DNA from: Ascaphus truei
Lineage: Eukaryota; Chordata; Amphibia; Anura; Ascaphidae
Direction of reading: 5' to 3'
NCBI GenBank assembly: GCA_036426205.1
Contig: CM071587.1
Span: 124,001 to 188,000, forward strand
DNA length: 64,000 bases
Position 1 is the stretch's first letter; each line of letters begins with the position of its first letter. Below, one piece after another: positions 34,720 through 46,700 of the stretch. The translations under genes were made by a program, and so were the position numbers. The notes beneath the pieces are model-generated. The model was not told the DNA's origin. It saw nothing but the letters and a program-made list of their open reading frames with translations, and made no database searches.

Positions 34720-34805
34720 TCTGTGTGCCTGTGTGCCTGCATGCCTGCTGTGTGCCTGTGTGCCTGCATGCCTGCTGTGTGCCTGCCTGTGTGCCTGTCT
34801 GTGTC
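34720..34805. repeat. Short tandem repeat (GTGTGCCTGCATGCCTGCT)
   Basis: Four to five copies of 'gtgtgcctgcatgcctgct'. Confidence 0.85.
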
Positions 34806-34899
34806 TGTATGGGCAACGGAAATTAGTGCGCAGCAAATAACTAGTACTTAAAGTGACCTATGCACCGTGATAAAGGAACAATATTGTAAACCTTATGTG

Positions 34900-35570
34900 A
34901 GGGTGACACTTGGCGTGGGTCTGCAGCCTCTCTTGGGGGTGGCTCGACACCCCTGGAGCTAGACAGAAAACAGAAAAACAAGGCGCACAACGCACATAGT
35001 GTAATAGAGTATAAAACGTGACTTTATGGTTAAAAATAAATATATCTGCGTACATCAAGATAATGATTACAAGCGGTTGGTTATTAGGTATACCACACCA
35101 TGTGAAGACCGGAGGTAGCACCCTTGGTAAGTATCAGCAGGGGATGTATCAGCAAGCGTCTCGTCTGCTTCTTCCTTCACAGCTGCGGGAACTGCAACAG
35201 GGAGTGTGTCAGCAAGCGTCTCGTCTGCTGCGAGCTCCAGTGTTCACCGTCTTAGGATGGTTTGTATGAATCTCCTGTAATAGGAGTCCCAGAGCACACG
35301 GCTCCAAGCGGCGTGCTGTTCCTTGCAGAGCGCCCGGCGATGACGTCACAAATCGCCCATCAGCTTCCGGAGATCTTCTCCTGGAACGCACAGCGTGCGT
35401 GTCAAGTTGGAAATAACCAGCAGAATGGAGTAGGCAGCGCGCATGCGTCAAACAAATCAGCTTACTGACAGTGTCCAGAGACGCTTTAGAATACTTTTTG
35501 GGGAAACAAGCAATGACACCCTTCTTTCCAACGCGTTTCGTAACACTAGGTTACTTCTTCAGGGAGTGTA
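34900..35570 (-). mobile_element. Penelope-like terminal repeat, inverted relative to the coding part
   Basis: Read on the minus strand this begins with the hammerhead core (35,536-35,562), crosses a GC-rich part with a duplicated ~60-bp segment ('gtatcagcaagcgtctcgtctgct' at about 35,142 and 35,206), and ends near 'gtgcgccttgtttttctg'. A similarly built region is at 58,140-58,600. Its orientation is opposite to the endonuclease ORF at 35,636; inverted terminal repeats are described for Penelope-like elements. The left boundary is approximate. Confidence 0.6.
35536..35562 (-). ncRNA. Hammerhead-ribozyme-like core in the Penelope-like terminal repeat
   Basis: On the minus strand: CTGAAGA (35,562-35,556), perfect 5-bp stem GTAAC/GTTAC around a CTAGT loop, GAAA at 35,539-35,536, then CGCGTTGG. 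Fits the minimal hammerheads of Penelope-like elements, which may act as dimers because stem III is short. Confidence 0.7.
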
Positions 35571-35635
35571 TGCATAATGATGGAGGTTGTGCATATATAT
35601 ACCCAGCTTCCTCCAATCAGAACTGCGGTGTCTAA

Positions 35636-36400
35636 TTGCTATGTAATGAAAGGATTATACAGCGACACTGGGCAATTTTATGTACTGATCCAGTCCTGGG
35701 TGACCGAATTACAGACGCTCCCAAGTTCATATACAGAAGGGCTAAAAACCTGAAAAATACACTAGCCCCTAGCGATGTGGGTTCAACTCCTGCTAAACCA
35801 TCGACTTGGCTTGGAGATAAGCCAGTGGGGAACTTTCAGTGTGGGAAGTGCTCTACATGTAAACATATTCACCCAGAGAGAAAAACTTTTAAGTCATTCA
35901 CAACTGGTGAGATTTTTACGATTGATTCATTTATCAACTGTAATTCCACTTATGTGGTTTATTTGATTAACTGTGCATGTGGCCTGCAGTATATAGGCCG
36001 CACAAAAAGATGCCTGAAAACTAGGATACAGGAACACATTAGGAACATAAAAGCAGGCTATGAGAAACATAGTCTCTCCCGTCATTTTGCACTACACCAT
36101 AACAAAGACCCTTCCACTCTAAAATTTATAGGTATTAAAGTAGTTCCCAGTGAAAGAAGGGGAGGTGATAGGATAAAAAATCTCTCACAACAAGAGACAT
36201 TTTGGATATATCAAATGAACTCATTGAGCCCTAAGGTTCATTTACCATTGCTCTCATTTGTCCCTGTATCTATAATAATTGTAACTTTTTTTGCCTCTAA
36301 CTTTGGCTCTTCTCTTTCAGAAGTATTCATTCTTCTTGCGCCGATTTTATATGTTATATGTATAATTTTTGTGTATTTGACCTCATTACATTGTGGGTGA
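35636..36400 (+). pseudogene. Penelope-like element: C-terminal part with GIY-YIG endonuclease (5'-truncated)
   Basis: An uninterrupted plus-strand frame of 254 codons. Order: DPVLGDRITDAPKFIYRRA (linker after the reverse transcriptase), a CX2C-type site FQCGKCSTCKHI near residue 75, then VVYLINCACGLQYIGRT with the GIY-YIG core, the catalytic-type R in TRIQEHI, H in SRHFALHH and E in QQETFWIYQMNSLSPKVHLP. These are the hallmarks of Penelope-like endonucleases. The reverse-transcriptase domain is absent, so the copy cannot move on its own. The open frame suggests a fairly young insertion. The last ~40 residues are hydrophobic and may include read-through into flanking DNA. Confidence 0.88.
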
Positions 36401-36775
36401 GTGCGTGTTACCATTACATTGTGGGTGGTTACGTGTCACCATTACAATGTGGGTGGGTGCGTGTCACCATTACATAGTGGGTGAGTGCGTGTCACCATTA
36501 CATTGTGGGTGGTTGCATGTTACCATTACATTGTGGGTGAGTGCGTGTTACCATTACATTGTGGGTGAGTGCTTGTCACCATTACATTGTGGGTGAGTGC
36601 GTGTTACCATTACTATGTGGGTGGGTGCGTGTCACCATTACAATGTGTGTGGGTGCGTGTCACCATTACATTGTGGGTGGTTGCGTGTCACCATTACAAT
36701 GTGTGTGTGGGTGCGTGTCACCATTACATTGTGGATGGGTGGGTGCGTGTCACCATTACATTGTGGGTCAGTGGA
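36388..36775. repeat. Minisatellite, 28-bp unit (TACATTGTGGGTGAGTGCGT)
   Basis: About 13 copies of 'gtgggtgagtgcgtgtcaccattacatt'. It starts at the end of the Penelope-like copy and stops 77 bp before exon 12 of transglutaminase gene 1, where the terminal exon might have been expected further on. Confidence 0.95.
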
Positions 36776-36851
36776 CCTCTGTACACATGTGCACGATCTT
36801 ACTGATCCCCAATATGACATTTTATTATTATTCTCAATTCCATTCACTTAC

Positions 36852-36985
36852 TTTTTCATGAGCACCTTCTTGATCAGGCCACTGCCTTCTATAACCAGGA
36901 AGCTATCATTTAACCAAACCGAGAGAGGATTGGTGAAGGTGACCTCCAGTTCAACTGGCTGATCCACAACAGCATTGCCGAGGAC
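36852..36985 (-). CDS. Transglutaminase gene 1, exon 12 (last exon seen)
   Basis: 134 bp, acceptor CGGCAG|GTCCTC and strong donor AAAAA|GTAAGT. It encodes [20 protein letters not shown] and [12 protein letters not shown] of the second barrel. It has exactly the length and end phase of the equivalent exon in gene 2, so a further coding exon must follow. None is visible to the left. Confidence 0.92.
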
Positions 36986-39900
36986 CTGCCGGAAGGAAGC
37001 AAAAAAAGACGCAGGAATTGTAGATCACTTGGAAAACGTATATTCCTTCCCCACTGACCAGTGCAATGGACGAGAATATCTGAGCATACAATTGTAGCAC
37101 CTTCTCATTCATCTCATACAATGGAGGGCGAGGGAGTAGGGGTGTGATACTTTTCATAGGACCACAGGTCAGGGTTAACGGATGAAGGACCCTGAAAGGT
37201 TGGAAAGCGTGTAACATCAACTACTTGTTGGTCCAATAAAAGGTATCATACCCCCTACTCCCTCTTCCTCCTTTGTTACTACATGGGAGAAAGAAGCGAC
37301 ACGGTGACCCACCCTTCTTTGCCTCATGCTGAAAGCTATCCTCACTGCTATCCACTTCATATTGTGTACACTTGGCCTGCTATTGATCGAAATTTGGCAC
37401 ACTCCATGTTGTGCATAGGATTGGTTAAGTACTGTATACATTCATTTATGATGGAATTAATTATGAAGTCTTGTTTGGTTACATTTTCCCGGTTACTGAA
37501 TCCGTCGCTTTGCTATTGGCTTTATCCGTTACGCCTTGTTTGCAATGTTTCCCTTCACTGGACAAGTCAATAGCGTCCTCCTAAGTCCCATAATCCTTTA
37601 GTCCTTGTACCGGGCATTACATTGAACTAAATGTGAGCAGTAACAATGAAAGGAATGCAAACCTGCAATTAGGAGGGCTTGGGGATTTGTGTGTTCGCAT
37701 GATACTAGCGTGTATATACCATATTCCTGATTATGATATAGTACAAATACCACAGAGGCTAAAGAGAATATAAACTGCTTATATTATATATATTTTTTAT
37801 AACTTTGAAAGATTTCATGCCGAATAAATACTGTTGATCTGAGGTACCTGTAATTATGGGTGTGAATGAAAGAACAATAATTACAATCATTAGATCACTG
37901 AACCAGACCAGGAAGTAGATGTCATGAATGTTTTCAGGCGTGTTAAGCAAACTCTTATTTATAGTTATTGTTTTTTTGCAGCTCCAGGAAGAAAAGCATG
38001 GGGCAGTGTCAAGGAATACTAAATATAACGTACATTACCTAGTCTGGCTTTCTGACCTACAGCTGTCTCCCAAATACTAGATCGCCAAAGCCCAACTGTG
38101 GGAAGCGATTAGCCATTTTCTTATTATTTTGGGGTAATGGGACTTGCTGTGGAAGCCTCCTGAGATTTTAGCGCTTCCGCATCAGGGGGGGTGGAAAAGT
38201 GACTTTAGAAGAATTCTCTTTAAATAACTTCATGGATGACACTCTGAGTTGGATCCCACTGATGTGGTTAATGAGATACAGTAGGTGACGGTGGATAGAG
38301 AGTTCAAATCTGGGTCTCCAATATTTTGTGTTTCTCTCATGATAATATAGCACAATGTCCGTTAATCGGTTGATCGACTTATATTGTAAGATCTGTTCCG
38401 AAACACCTAAATCAATTTGCCACTGTCTCTATCTTGGTCATCTGGGACATTTCTTAAGGATATCAAACACTATTCTCCTGGTCACATAAAGCAGATGTTA
38501 CCTTGATGAGGAGGGGAGGTTTTTCTAGACTTATCACCGTACGAACCAGCATCTTCTCTCCAGTTTTCAGTTCACACAGAGCAGCTACTTCAATGAGATA
38601 GTCTTTAGTCAATTTCTCCTGGTACTGGGTGGCAGATATACTTAAAGGAATCTGTTTTTCTGGGAAAATGCAAATATTCATTCTCTTGTCTGCTGTATGT
38701 GTCACGTTCAAAAATGTTTCATGTCTTCGTAGTGTTCTGTGCATTCGTGTTTCATTTTTAAAAACCATGATTAATATGCGATATGTGGGTATGCACGGTA
38801 TATTCAGAAGATGTACTGCTCTTTTTAAGAGTATAATAATAGAGGATGAAGTTAAGTTCGTATAAGTAAACATGGATAAATATATAAATAAAATGATGTT
38901 ACCTTTGGTAGGATCCACAGTAAGAGACGCAGAATGCTTAAAGACTTCAGCCTTAGGTATTCCTGTATACTGGATGGAAGAAGAACTTATCTTCACCGTT
39001 ACAGCTTGACTTTTTTTGCCTACATTTTTTAAACTCAGTATTAGGTTGACATCTTCTCCAAACTTTGGTGGCGTGACCACCTCGAACTTCCCGGTGATGT
39101 CTAACTTGGCTGGCTCCTCTGACGGTTCAGAGTCGTGATCTCTCTTCCTGTGACGTCTTCGCCCATTCCCTCTTCTTTCATCATTCTCCTCGCTGAGGCT
39201 TTTCATTTTCAGCATCTTTTTATGTGCCTTCAAGTATACGGCTCTTTCTTTGGCAGACCCTGCAAGCACAAATATACTCTCGCTCAACAAACCCCCAAAT
39301 CCCAGTGTGTGCTGAAAAGATTGAGCAACCTCTTGTAAAGCTTTGTATTGTGAGTGGAGATGGACGAACCAGTTCAAATATGTTCCCCAGAATTCCAAAT
39401 CTGTTCCCCCCACCAAAATCTGTCTGTGGATTGGTTACTAAAATATTACGAACCCGCACTCAGATTCCATATTGAATCCGAAACCCGCAGCGCGGATTGT
39501 TACAAATCTGCTGTCTCTCTCTCCTCCCCCCCACCACGCCCCCGAGTTTAATCTGAGTGTGGATTAATAGCAATCCTACCGCAGACTATTAATCCACCAT
39601 GTGGATTTTCAGTGATCGAAAAACAAAATCCGGAAAAATGGCAGATCAACCTTTTTGAGACTGATTGTGGGAGATCCCTGGAGCAAAGGAACCGGACGAT
39701 CCGAGGCAGATCCAAAGCTACAATAAAAAATTCCCCAGTCGCTAGTTGTGAGATCGGCCAACGGAGAACCAGTTTAATGCATAAATGAAAGTATTTTACA
39801 GATAACTTGTACATACGTCACTGGTCATTGATCCACCCCCAAATTATTTTGAACTATAGGATGCTTTCTAAGACTAGGCAAGAGTTGGTTCTATCAAAGC

Positions 39901-41723
39901 CAAATTAGGCGGAGATTGTGTGACACACAGAGGTACCTCGCAGAATCTAGTGAGCTACACTCCTCCACAAAATATGATAATACATGTTACAGCTTAATAA
40001 TAATAACACAAACGGATGTTTTTGGCTTGCAGCACGGATTCTTGTATATTACCTTCTGGATATTTATAGTTGTCTGTAATATCCACGCGTTCATCGCTGC
40101 CCACACCCTTGGTGCTGATGTTCCTGCCTACAAATTTAGTGTCCGTGTACACTCTCTCTTTAATGTCTTTATCATAGTAAATCCAGGTAGCGCGATCGGC
40201 GTTCACTTCCGAAAAAATGAATAGGACGTCGAAGTTCAGATCCACGTCCCCTTCTTTGATAGCGTGGAGTGAGGCTGGACCACAGCAATACAGCCCTAGA
40301 GCAATTATTAGACACACAACAACATCAGGATCAGTAACATTAAACAAACAGAGAATTTGACATAAGAAAACCACTTTTCCGCCATGTCTGCCCATTATCC
40401 TATCTATTCTATCTACTGTATATATATAAAACTGAAATCTTGTTTGTCTGTGGGTTGTTGCTGATTGGTTGCTGGTGACTCACGCTCTGATTGGCCTGCG
40501 GGGTGATGTCACAAACAAAAGGGCTACACACACCCTCAGCCTCCTCACACCGCCTGCCCCTCTGCCTGAGAGACACACGCCGTGCAGTGAACTCCCTAAA
40601 TCCAGTGCAAACCCATGGTAGCGGGACCGCCAGGTACCATCCACCCCACACGCCGCTCACACCCTCCATCCGCCACTCCTCACCTCCACCAGCCCCGCCT
40701 CCTGACACACAGCACCCACCCGCAGCTCCTCACCACAACACGCCCCCCCCCCTCACACGCTACACCCGGCCGCCGGCTGACACACAGCACCTGCCCGCAG
40801 CTCATCACCACAATGCCCCGCCGCTTCACAACCCGCGCGCCGCCTGACCTCAACGCCCGCCGCCTCGCTTTAACCGCCGCTCCTCACCTCCACCCCCCTG
40901 CCACACACGCTACACAACACCCGCCCCACCGCCGCTCCTCACCTCAACACCCCACCGCCTGTCCCCTCAGCGGGGACCACTGGGATCGCCGGGGTGGGGG
41001 GGGGGGAGGTAGGAGCGGCCGCCGCTTCTCCTCCTGACCACATGCCCCCTCAGCAGGGACCGCCGGGAGCGCCTGGGAGGGGGGGTGGAAGTTGTGCCGG
41101 GGACAGGGTGCCCCAGCGCCGGAGAGAGGGGGGGAAACACTGCCAGGGACGGGGGGGAGGGGAGAGGGCGAACAAGCACCGGGGACAGGGGGGGGAACAA
41201 ATGCTTGGGACGTGGGGGGGATGCAGGAGGGGGAGAATTATGAGGGCCGCAGGGGTGGAGAGTGATGAGGGCCGCAGGTGGGGGGGGGGGGGGGTGCAGG
41301 GGGGCAGTGTTGTGGGGTGCAGGGGAAGACTGATGGGGGGTGCAGGGGAGGAGACTGATGTGGGGTGCAGCAGGGGAGAGTCATGTGGGGTGGAGAGGCG
41401 GAGAGTGCTGTGAAGTGTAGGGGGGTGAGAGTGCTGTCCGGTGCAGGGGGGGCAGTGATGTGAGGTGTCCCGGGGGGGAACAGAGCTTAACGGGGGGGGG
41501 GTTAATGGAGCTGGGAATGGAGGAGGGGAGCAGAGACAGAGGGGCAGCGGGAAAATGTACTCCCGGGCAACACCGGGTATATCAGCTAGTGCCTCTTAAT
41601 TTTGGCTTTGGCATTTAAAGTCTCCTGCGGATACGTGCAGAGAGTCTATGCCAGGCCTGCCCAACTCGTAAAGTGAGAAGGGCCGAACTGCTCCAAGGAA
41701 AAAAAATTTGGGCCGCACGGGTT

Positions 41724-41755
<32 letters not shown>

Positions 41756-43662
41756 TCTCCTCCAGCACCTCTCCATCATCATCATCCTCATCTATCTCTC
41801 ATACCCCCATCTCTCCCCCTCACCCACACAATACCACCCTCCACATCAAAAACACAATACCCCCTCCACATCCCCCCAGTCCATTCCATGTCAGCAGCCC
41901 CCCACCCCAGTCCATCAATCCCATGGCAGCATCCCCCCATGTCCTCTCTTCCTCAATATAACACTCTCTTCCCCCCTCCCCTAAATCACACCCTCTCCCC
42001 TCTCCTCTCAATGACACTCTCCCCCTCCCCCAAGCTCAATATGACCCTTCCCCTCCTCAATAGACACTCTCCCCCTCCCCTCAATATGACACTCTCTCCC
42101 CTCCCCTCATATGACACTCTCCCCCTCCCTCACTATGACACTCTCCTCCCCTCCCCTCAATATGACACTCCTCTCTCCCCTCCCCTCATATACACCTCTC
42201 CCCCTCCCTCATATACACTCTCTCCCTCCCTCAATATGACACTCTCTCCCTCCCCTCAATATGACACTCTCCTCCCCCTCCCCTCATTGACAACTCTCCT
42301 TCCCTCTCTCCACTCTCCCCCTCCCCAATATGACCTCTACGCCCCCTCCCCCAATATGAAACTTACTCTCCTCCCTCAATATGACACTCTTCCCATACCC
42401 TATAGACACACTCCCCCTCCCCCCTCAATATACACACTCTCCCTCTCCCTCAATATGACACTCTCACCCCCCCCTAAGACACTCCTCCCCCCCCCCAATA
42501 TCACACTCTCCCCCTCCCCTCAATATAACACTCTCTCTCCCCTCCCCCTATATGACACTCTCTCTCCTCAATAGACACTCTCATCTCTCCCTCTCCACTA
42601 TGACACTCCCATCTGCCCCCTCCCTACATCACTCTCCTCCCCCTCCTCTCAATGACACTCTTCCCCCTCTCTCAATAGGATACTCTCTCCCATCTCTCCC
42701 CCACCTACAAACACATCATACACCCCTGCACCTCACAATCACTTCCCCCTGCACCTCACATGTCAGCAGCCCCCCTACATGCCAGCACCCCACATGCCTA
42801 GCAGCACCACCCCCCACATGTCAGCAGCCCAGCCCCCCAACAGTCACCCCACCCCCTACATTGTCACAGCCCCCACTCAGCCACCCCCCCTCATGTCCGC
42901 CACCCGCCCCCCTCCCAGCACCTCCCCCCGGCCCCCCCCTCCTGTACCCCACCCCCCCTCACATTCAGCAGCCCACCCCCCCCTCACATGTCAGAGCAGC
43001 CCACCCCCCCTCACATGTCAGCAGCCCACCCCCCCTCACATGTCAGCAGCCCACTCCCCCTCACATGTCAGACAGCCCACCCCCCTCACATGTCAGCAGC
43101 CACCCCCCTCACATGTCACAGCCCCCCCCCCCCTCACATGTCAGCAGCCCACCCCCCTCCATGTCAGTCACCCCCCCATGCAGAGCCCACCCCCCTCACA
43201 TGTCAGCAGCACCACCCCCCCTCACATGTCAGCACCACACACCACCCATCAACATTTCAGCAGCCCCCCCTCCACCGTCCAGCCACTCCCCCTCACATGT
43301 CAGCAGCCACCCCCCCTCACATGTCAGCAGCCCACCCCCTTCACATGTCAGCATCCCCCCGCCCCCTCACATGTCAGCAGCCCACCCCCCCTCACATGTC
43401 AGCAGCCCACCCCCCCACCTCACTGTCAGACACCCACCCCCCCCTCACATTCAGCAGCAGCCCACCCCCCCTCACGTCAGCAGCCCCCCCCCTCACTGTC
43501 AGCAGCCCACTCCCCTCACATGTCCATGCCCACCCCCACACATCTGCACCACCCGTTTTCACACCCACCCCCCACCAGCCACACACACACACACACACAC
43601 ACAACACACACCACACACACACCACACACACCACACACCCACACACACACCACACACACACC

Positions 43663-43718
<56 letters not shown>

Positions 43719-46700
43719 CTTTTATATCAGCACATCCTCTCCCCGCACTAAGCCCCGCCCCCAGCATGCTCTGACCTCCCCGGCATCCTGCATCCTCCTC
43801 ATGCTGCTTCTGCCCCCGCGCACTGCTAGAAAACCCAGGGGGGGTGGGGAGGCGGTGGAGGAGGAGGGGGGCTGGTAGAGGAGGGGGGGGCGGAGAGGAG
43901 GGGGGGGGCGGAGAGGAGGGGGGGGGGCGGAGAGGAGGGGGGGGTGAAGGAGGGGGGGGGCGGTAGGGTAGGGGGGGGGGGGCGGTATAGGGATGGGGGG
44001 GGGCGGTGGAGGAGGGGGGGGGCGGTGGAGGAGGGGGGGGGGCGGTGGAGGAGGGGGGGGGCGGTGGAGGAGGGGGGATGAATCGCCGCCATTTTTTTTA
44101 AACTTTAAAAAAATTTTTTTTTAAATTTATTTAATTAATTAACTGGCGCCCGGCCGGAGTCACCGCGGGCCACACAGAGAGGCCAGGGGGGGCGCATGCG
44201 GGTGCGGGCCGTATGTTGTGCAGCCCTGGTCTATGCAATGTTTTAGCATTTTTTCCACACTGGGTTTTTTATTGTATGTGATACTTAGTAAACTTTTTGG
44301 TTACTTTGGTAACCTGATTCCCATGCTGTGCTTTTAAGCTGTGTTAACAGCGAGCATTATCTTATATGGGCTCCATGTAAAATGGTTTTTTCAGTGCAAG
44401 GTGACACTGTGTGCTCATTTGCATGTCATTTCCCAGAATCCCTTGCTGCAGTGGAAACACTGTATGCTGGGTAATAATGGTGAAAGGCAGGGTTGCAGAC
44501 CTGCCCAAGACGTGAATGTGCTCACAAGTGATCTTTTTATTTATTTCCTCTCTCCTCTCTCCTCTCCTCTCTCTCCCCCCCCCCCCCCGTGGTCCCCTAC
44601 CTTCAGTTGAGAAGGTATATTAAGACTCTCCATAACTAATAATTTGCTAATTTTTGAGGTAGTTTTGAGAACACACACGAAAGAAAGACATGGGAACTCA
44701 AATATCTATTATATATATATATGACAATATTCTGTTTTACAATACTCTGATACTGTTTAAATATCGACCTAATGCCTCTTCTTACCGTATCTCTTTTATT
44801 CACCACTGAGAATTCCTAATAGTTTCTAACGCCCCTCCTAGTTTCTAACACCCCTTTAAGTTTCTAACTGGCCCCTAGTTTCTGACGACCCTCCTACATA
44901 GCAAAGTGTCAACATCTCCATTCGCTCTGGCCAAGAAAAGAAAACGTTGCTTGCAGAAATGAAAAAGCCATCAAATGTCCAAATGTCATCTTTAACATGT
45001 CAGTCCCATACGATATGTGTGTTACCTTCGCTAATCTCTTGGGGTGTGGCGTCTAACACTTGCCATCCATCGTAGGCTGAGCCCAAGTCAAATCTCTGGA
45101 ACCAGCTCTCATTCCAAACATGGTAATTCCTGCCGATCAGAAAACACCAAACAAAAGCTGGAATCAGGAGGTTTCCGGACATTATTCACACAATTAAATA
45201 TTAATTACAAGTGAAGGGAAATGGACATCCTTAAACTCATCCCTACAGTGCAGGAGCGGCCAACTCCATTCCTCAAGGGCCACCAGCGTTTCAGGATATC
45301 CCTGCTTTTGCATATGTGGCTCAATCAGTGGCTTAATCATTGATTGAGCCAGCTGTGCTGAAGCAGGGAAATCCTTAAAATCGTACCTGTTGCTGGCCCT
45401 TGAGGACTGGAGTTGGCTGCTCCTGCTATAGGGTTTGGACAAGTGCTAAATATTTTAGGACACGCAGAAAATGTGCCATGCAAAATAACTGTCAAACCAT
45501 TGCACGATAACTCTTCATTAATGATGCTAATATGATAATATATTCAGCGTGGACGACTGTACCACATGGTGTCTTTGCTCATGCTTTTTCCAGAGCTGTC
45601 ATAAATACTGTCAACGGTGAGGTTGGCGTCTTTGTCGTGAGCTGATGCGAAGTTTGTGATCGTCCGGGTTGGGATTCCTAGACACCGGAGCACTGTACAA
45701 AGTAAGAGAAATCGGTATCACACAAAGGAATCCCAAGGACTTGTCCTCCCTACCGTCTCACACATGGAATTATCGGCTGTTATCGCTATGGCAGACCAGT
45801 TCTATTCCAGCCTATGGACATCTGGAAGGGAGGAAATACTTAAAGGGAGCTCATAGGATGGTACGTTTAAGTATTTATAATACGGGACGCTGAAATCCAG
45901 TATGAAAGGTTGACGTCATGCTGAGTTATTTGCAAACGCTGCGAGCTGAACGGTACCTCCCGCGTGTTCGCTATGTTCTTTGGTTTTTATCTCTCTGCTT
46001 GGCCAGCTGGGGAAAGACGCACACTGAATAACACGCTTCGGTAGGAGAAAGAGTAACGCCTGTAGGGGCTGGTGTCCTAACTTCATTATTTAAATTATTA
46101 GTAAGGCAACATGTATCGAAAAAAGGGAACTATTACGCTCAAGTAGAAATCTATGATGTTTTTACAGTATGGCTGATTTCATTACAGTCATTTTAAATTC
46201 AGGCATTTCACGTCAAGATGCTGAAATACGGGATAATAATCCGTCCCGACAGACCTTTCTGGGACAATGGCACAAGTCAATGAGATAAGGGACAGTCCTG
46301 TATATATGGGACGTCTGGAGACCCTAGGAGCACGTGACCCGGGGACACAGAAAGATGATGTCCAGATATGTCCACTTAATCACCGGATCCCCTCTTTTCA
46401 TAGTAGGGAATTTGTTTACTGTATCTCCTCTCTCTGAATATCCGCTTGGACGCTGTGGGTACTGTGACGTGGGCCGCCCTGAGTTGGAATCCTCGCTTAG
46501 GGGGTTTCAACAGAAAGTGAATTAAACACCCATGCATTTTACCCTGGCAAACAGAGGTGTTATATATTTTTGTGTGGGTCATTGTGCACTGAGGCTAAAA
46601 GTATGTGAAGAGCTGTATACATTCCAGTCTTTTCTTTATACCGACTATTTCTCTTTCACCAAGTGAACCTGCGTCCTTTTCATGAAAAGTCTCCGTCCTT

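Larger units (their letters stand above)
41652..44228. mobile_element. 2.6-kb non-autonomous hAT element packed with simple repeats
   Basis: Termini CAGGCCTGCCCAAC and the complement of GTTGTGCAGCCCTG match at 12 of 14 bases and are flanked by a perfect 8-bp target duplication GTCTATGC (41,644-41,651 and 44,229-44,236), the hAT signature. No transposase. Inside, in order: (CAT)n, a CT-rich minisatellite, a CCCCTCACATGTCAGCAGCC minisatellite, (CA)n and a G-rich array, making up most of its length. Confidence 0.88.

Noticed and set aside
36388..36775. Regular 28-bp repeats that could resemble a CRISPR array
   Set aside because: The copies are directly adjacent with no unique spacers, in a vertebrate context. 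It is a minisatellite.
38463..39416. 317-codon minus-strand frame as a single exon
   Set aside because: It contains exons 10 and 11 of the transglutaminase, but the stretches before, between and after are introns with proper splice sites, and the family matches stop at those borders.
42552..43751. 399-codon proline/histidine-rich open frame
   Set aside because: It is translated minisatellite and (CA)n repeat inside a hAT element. Overlapping frames are equally open and there is no domain.
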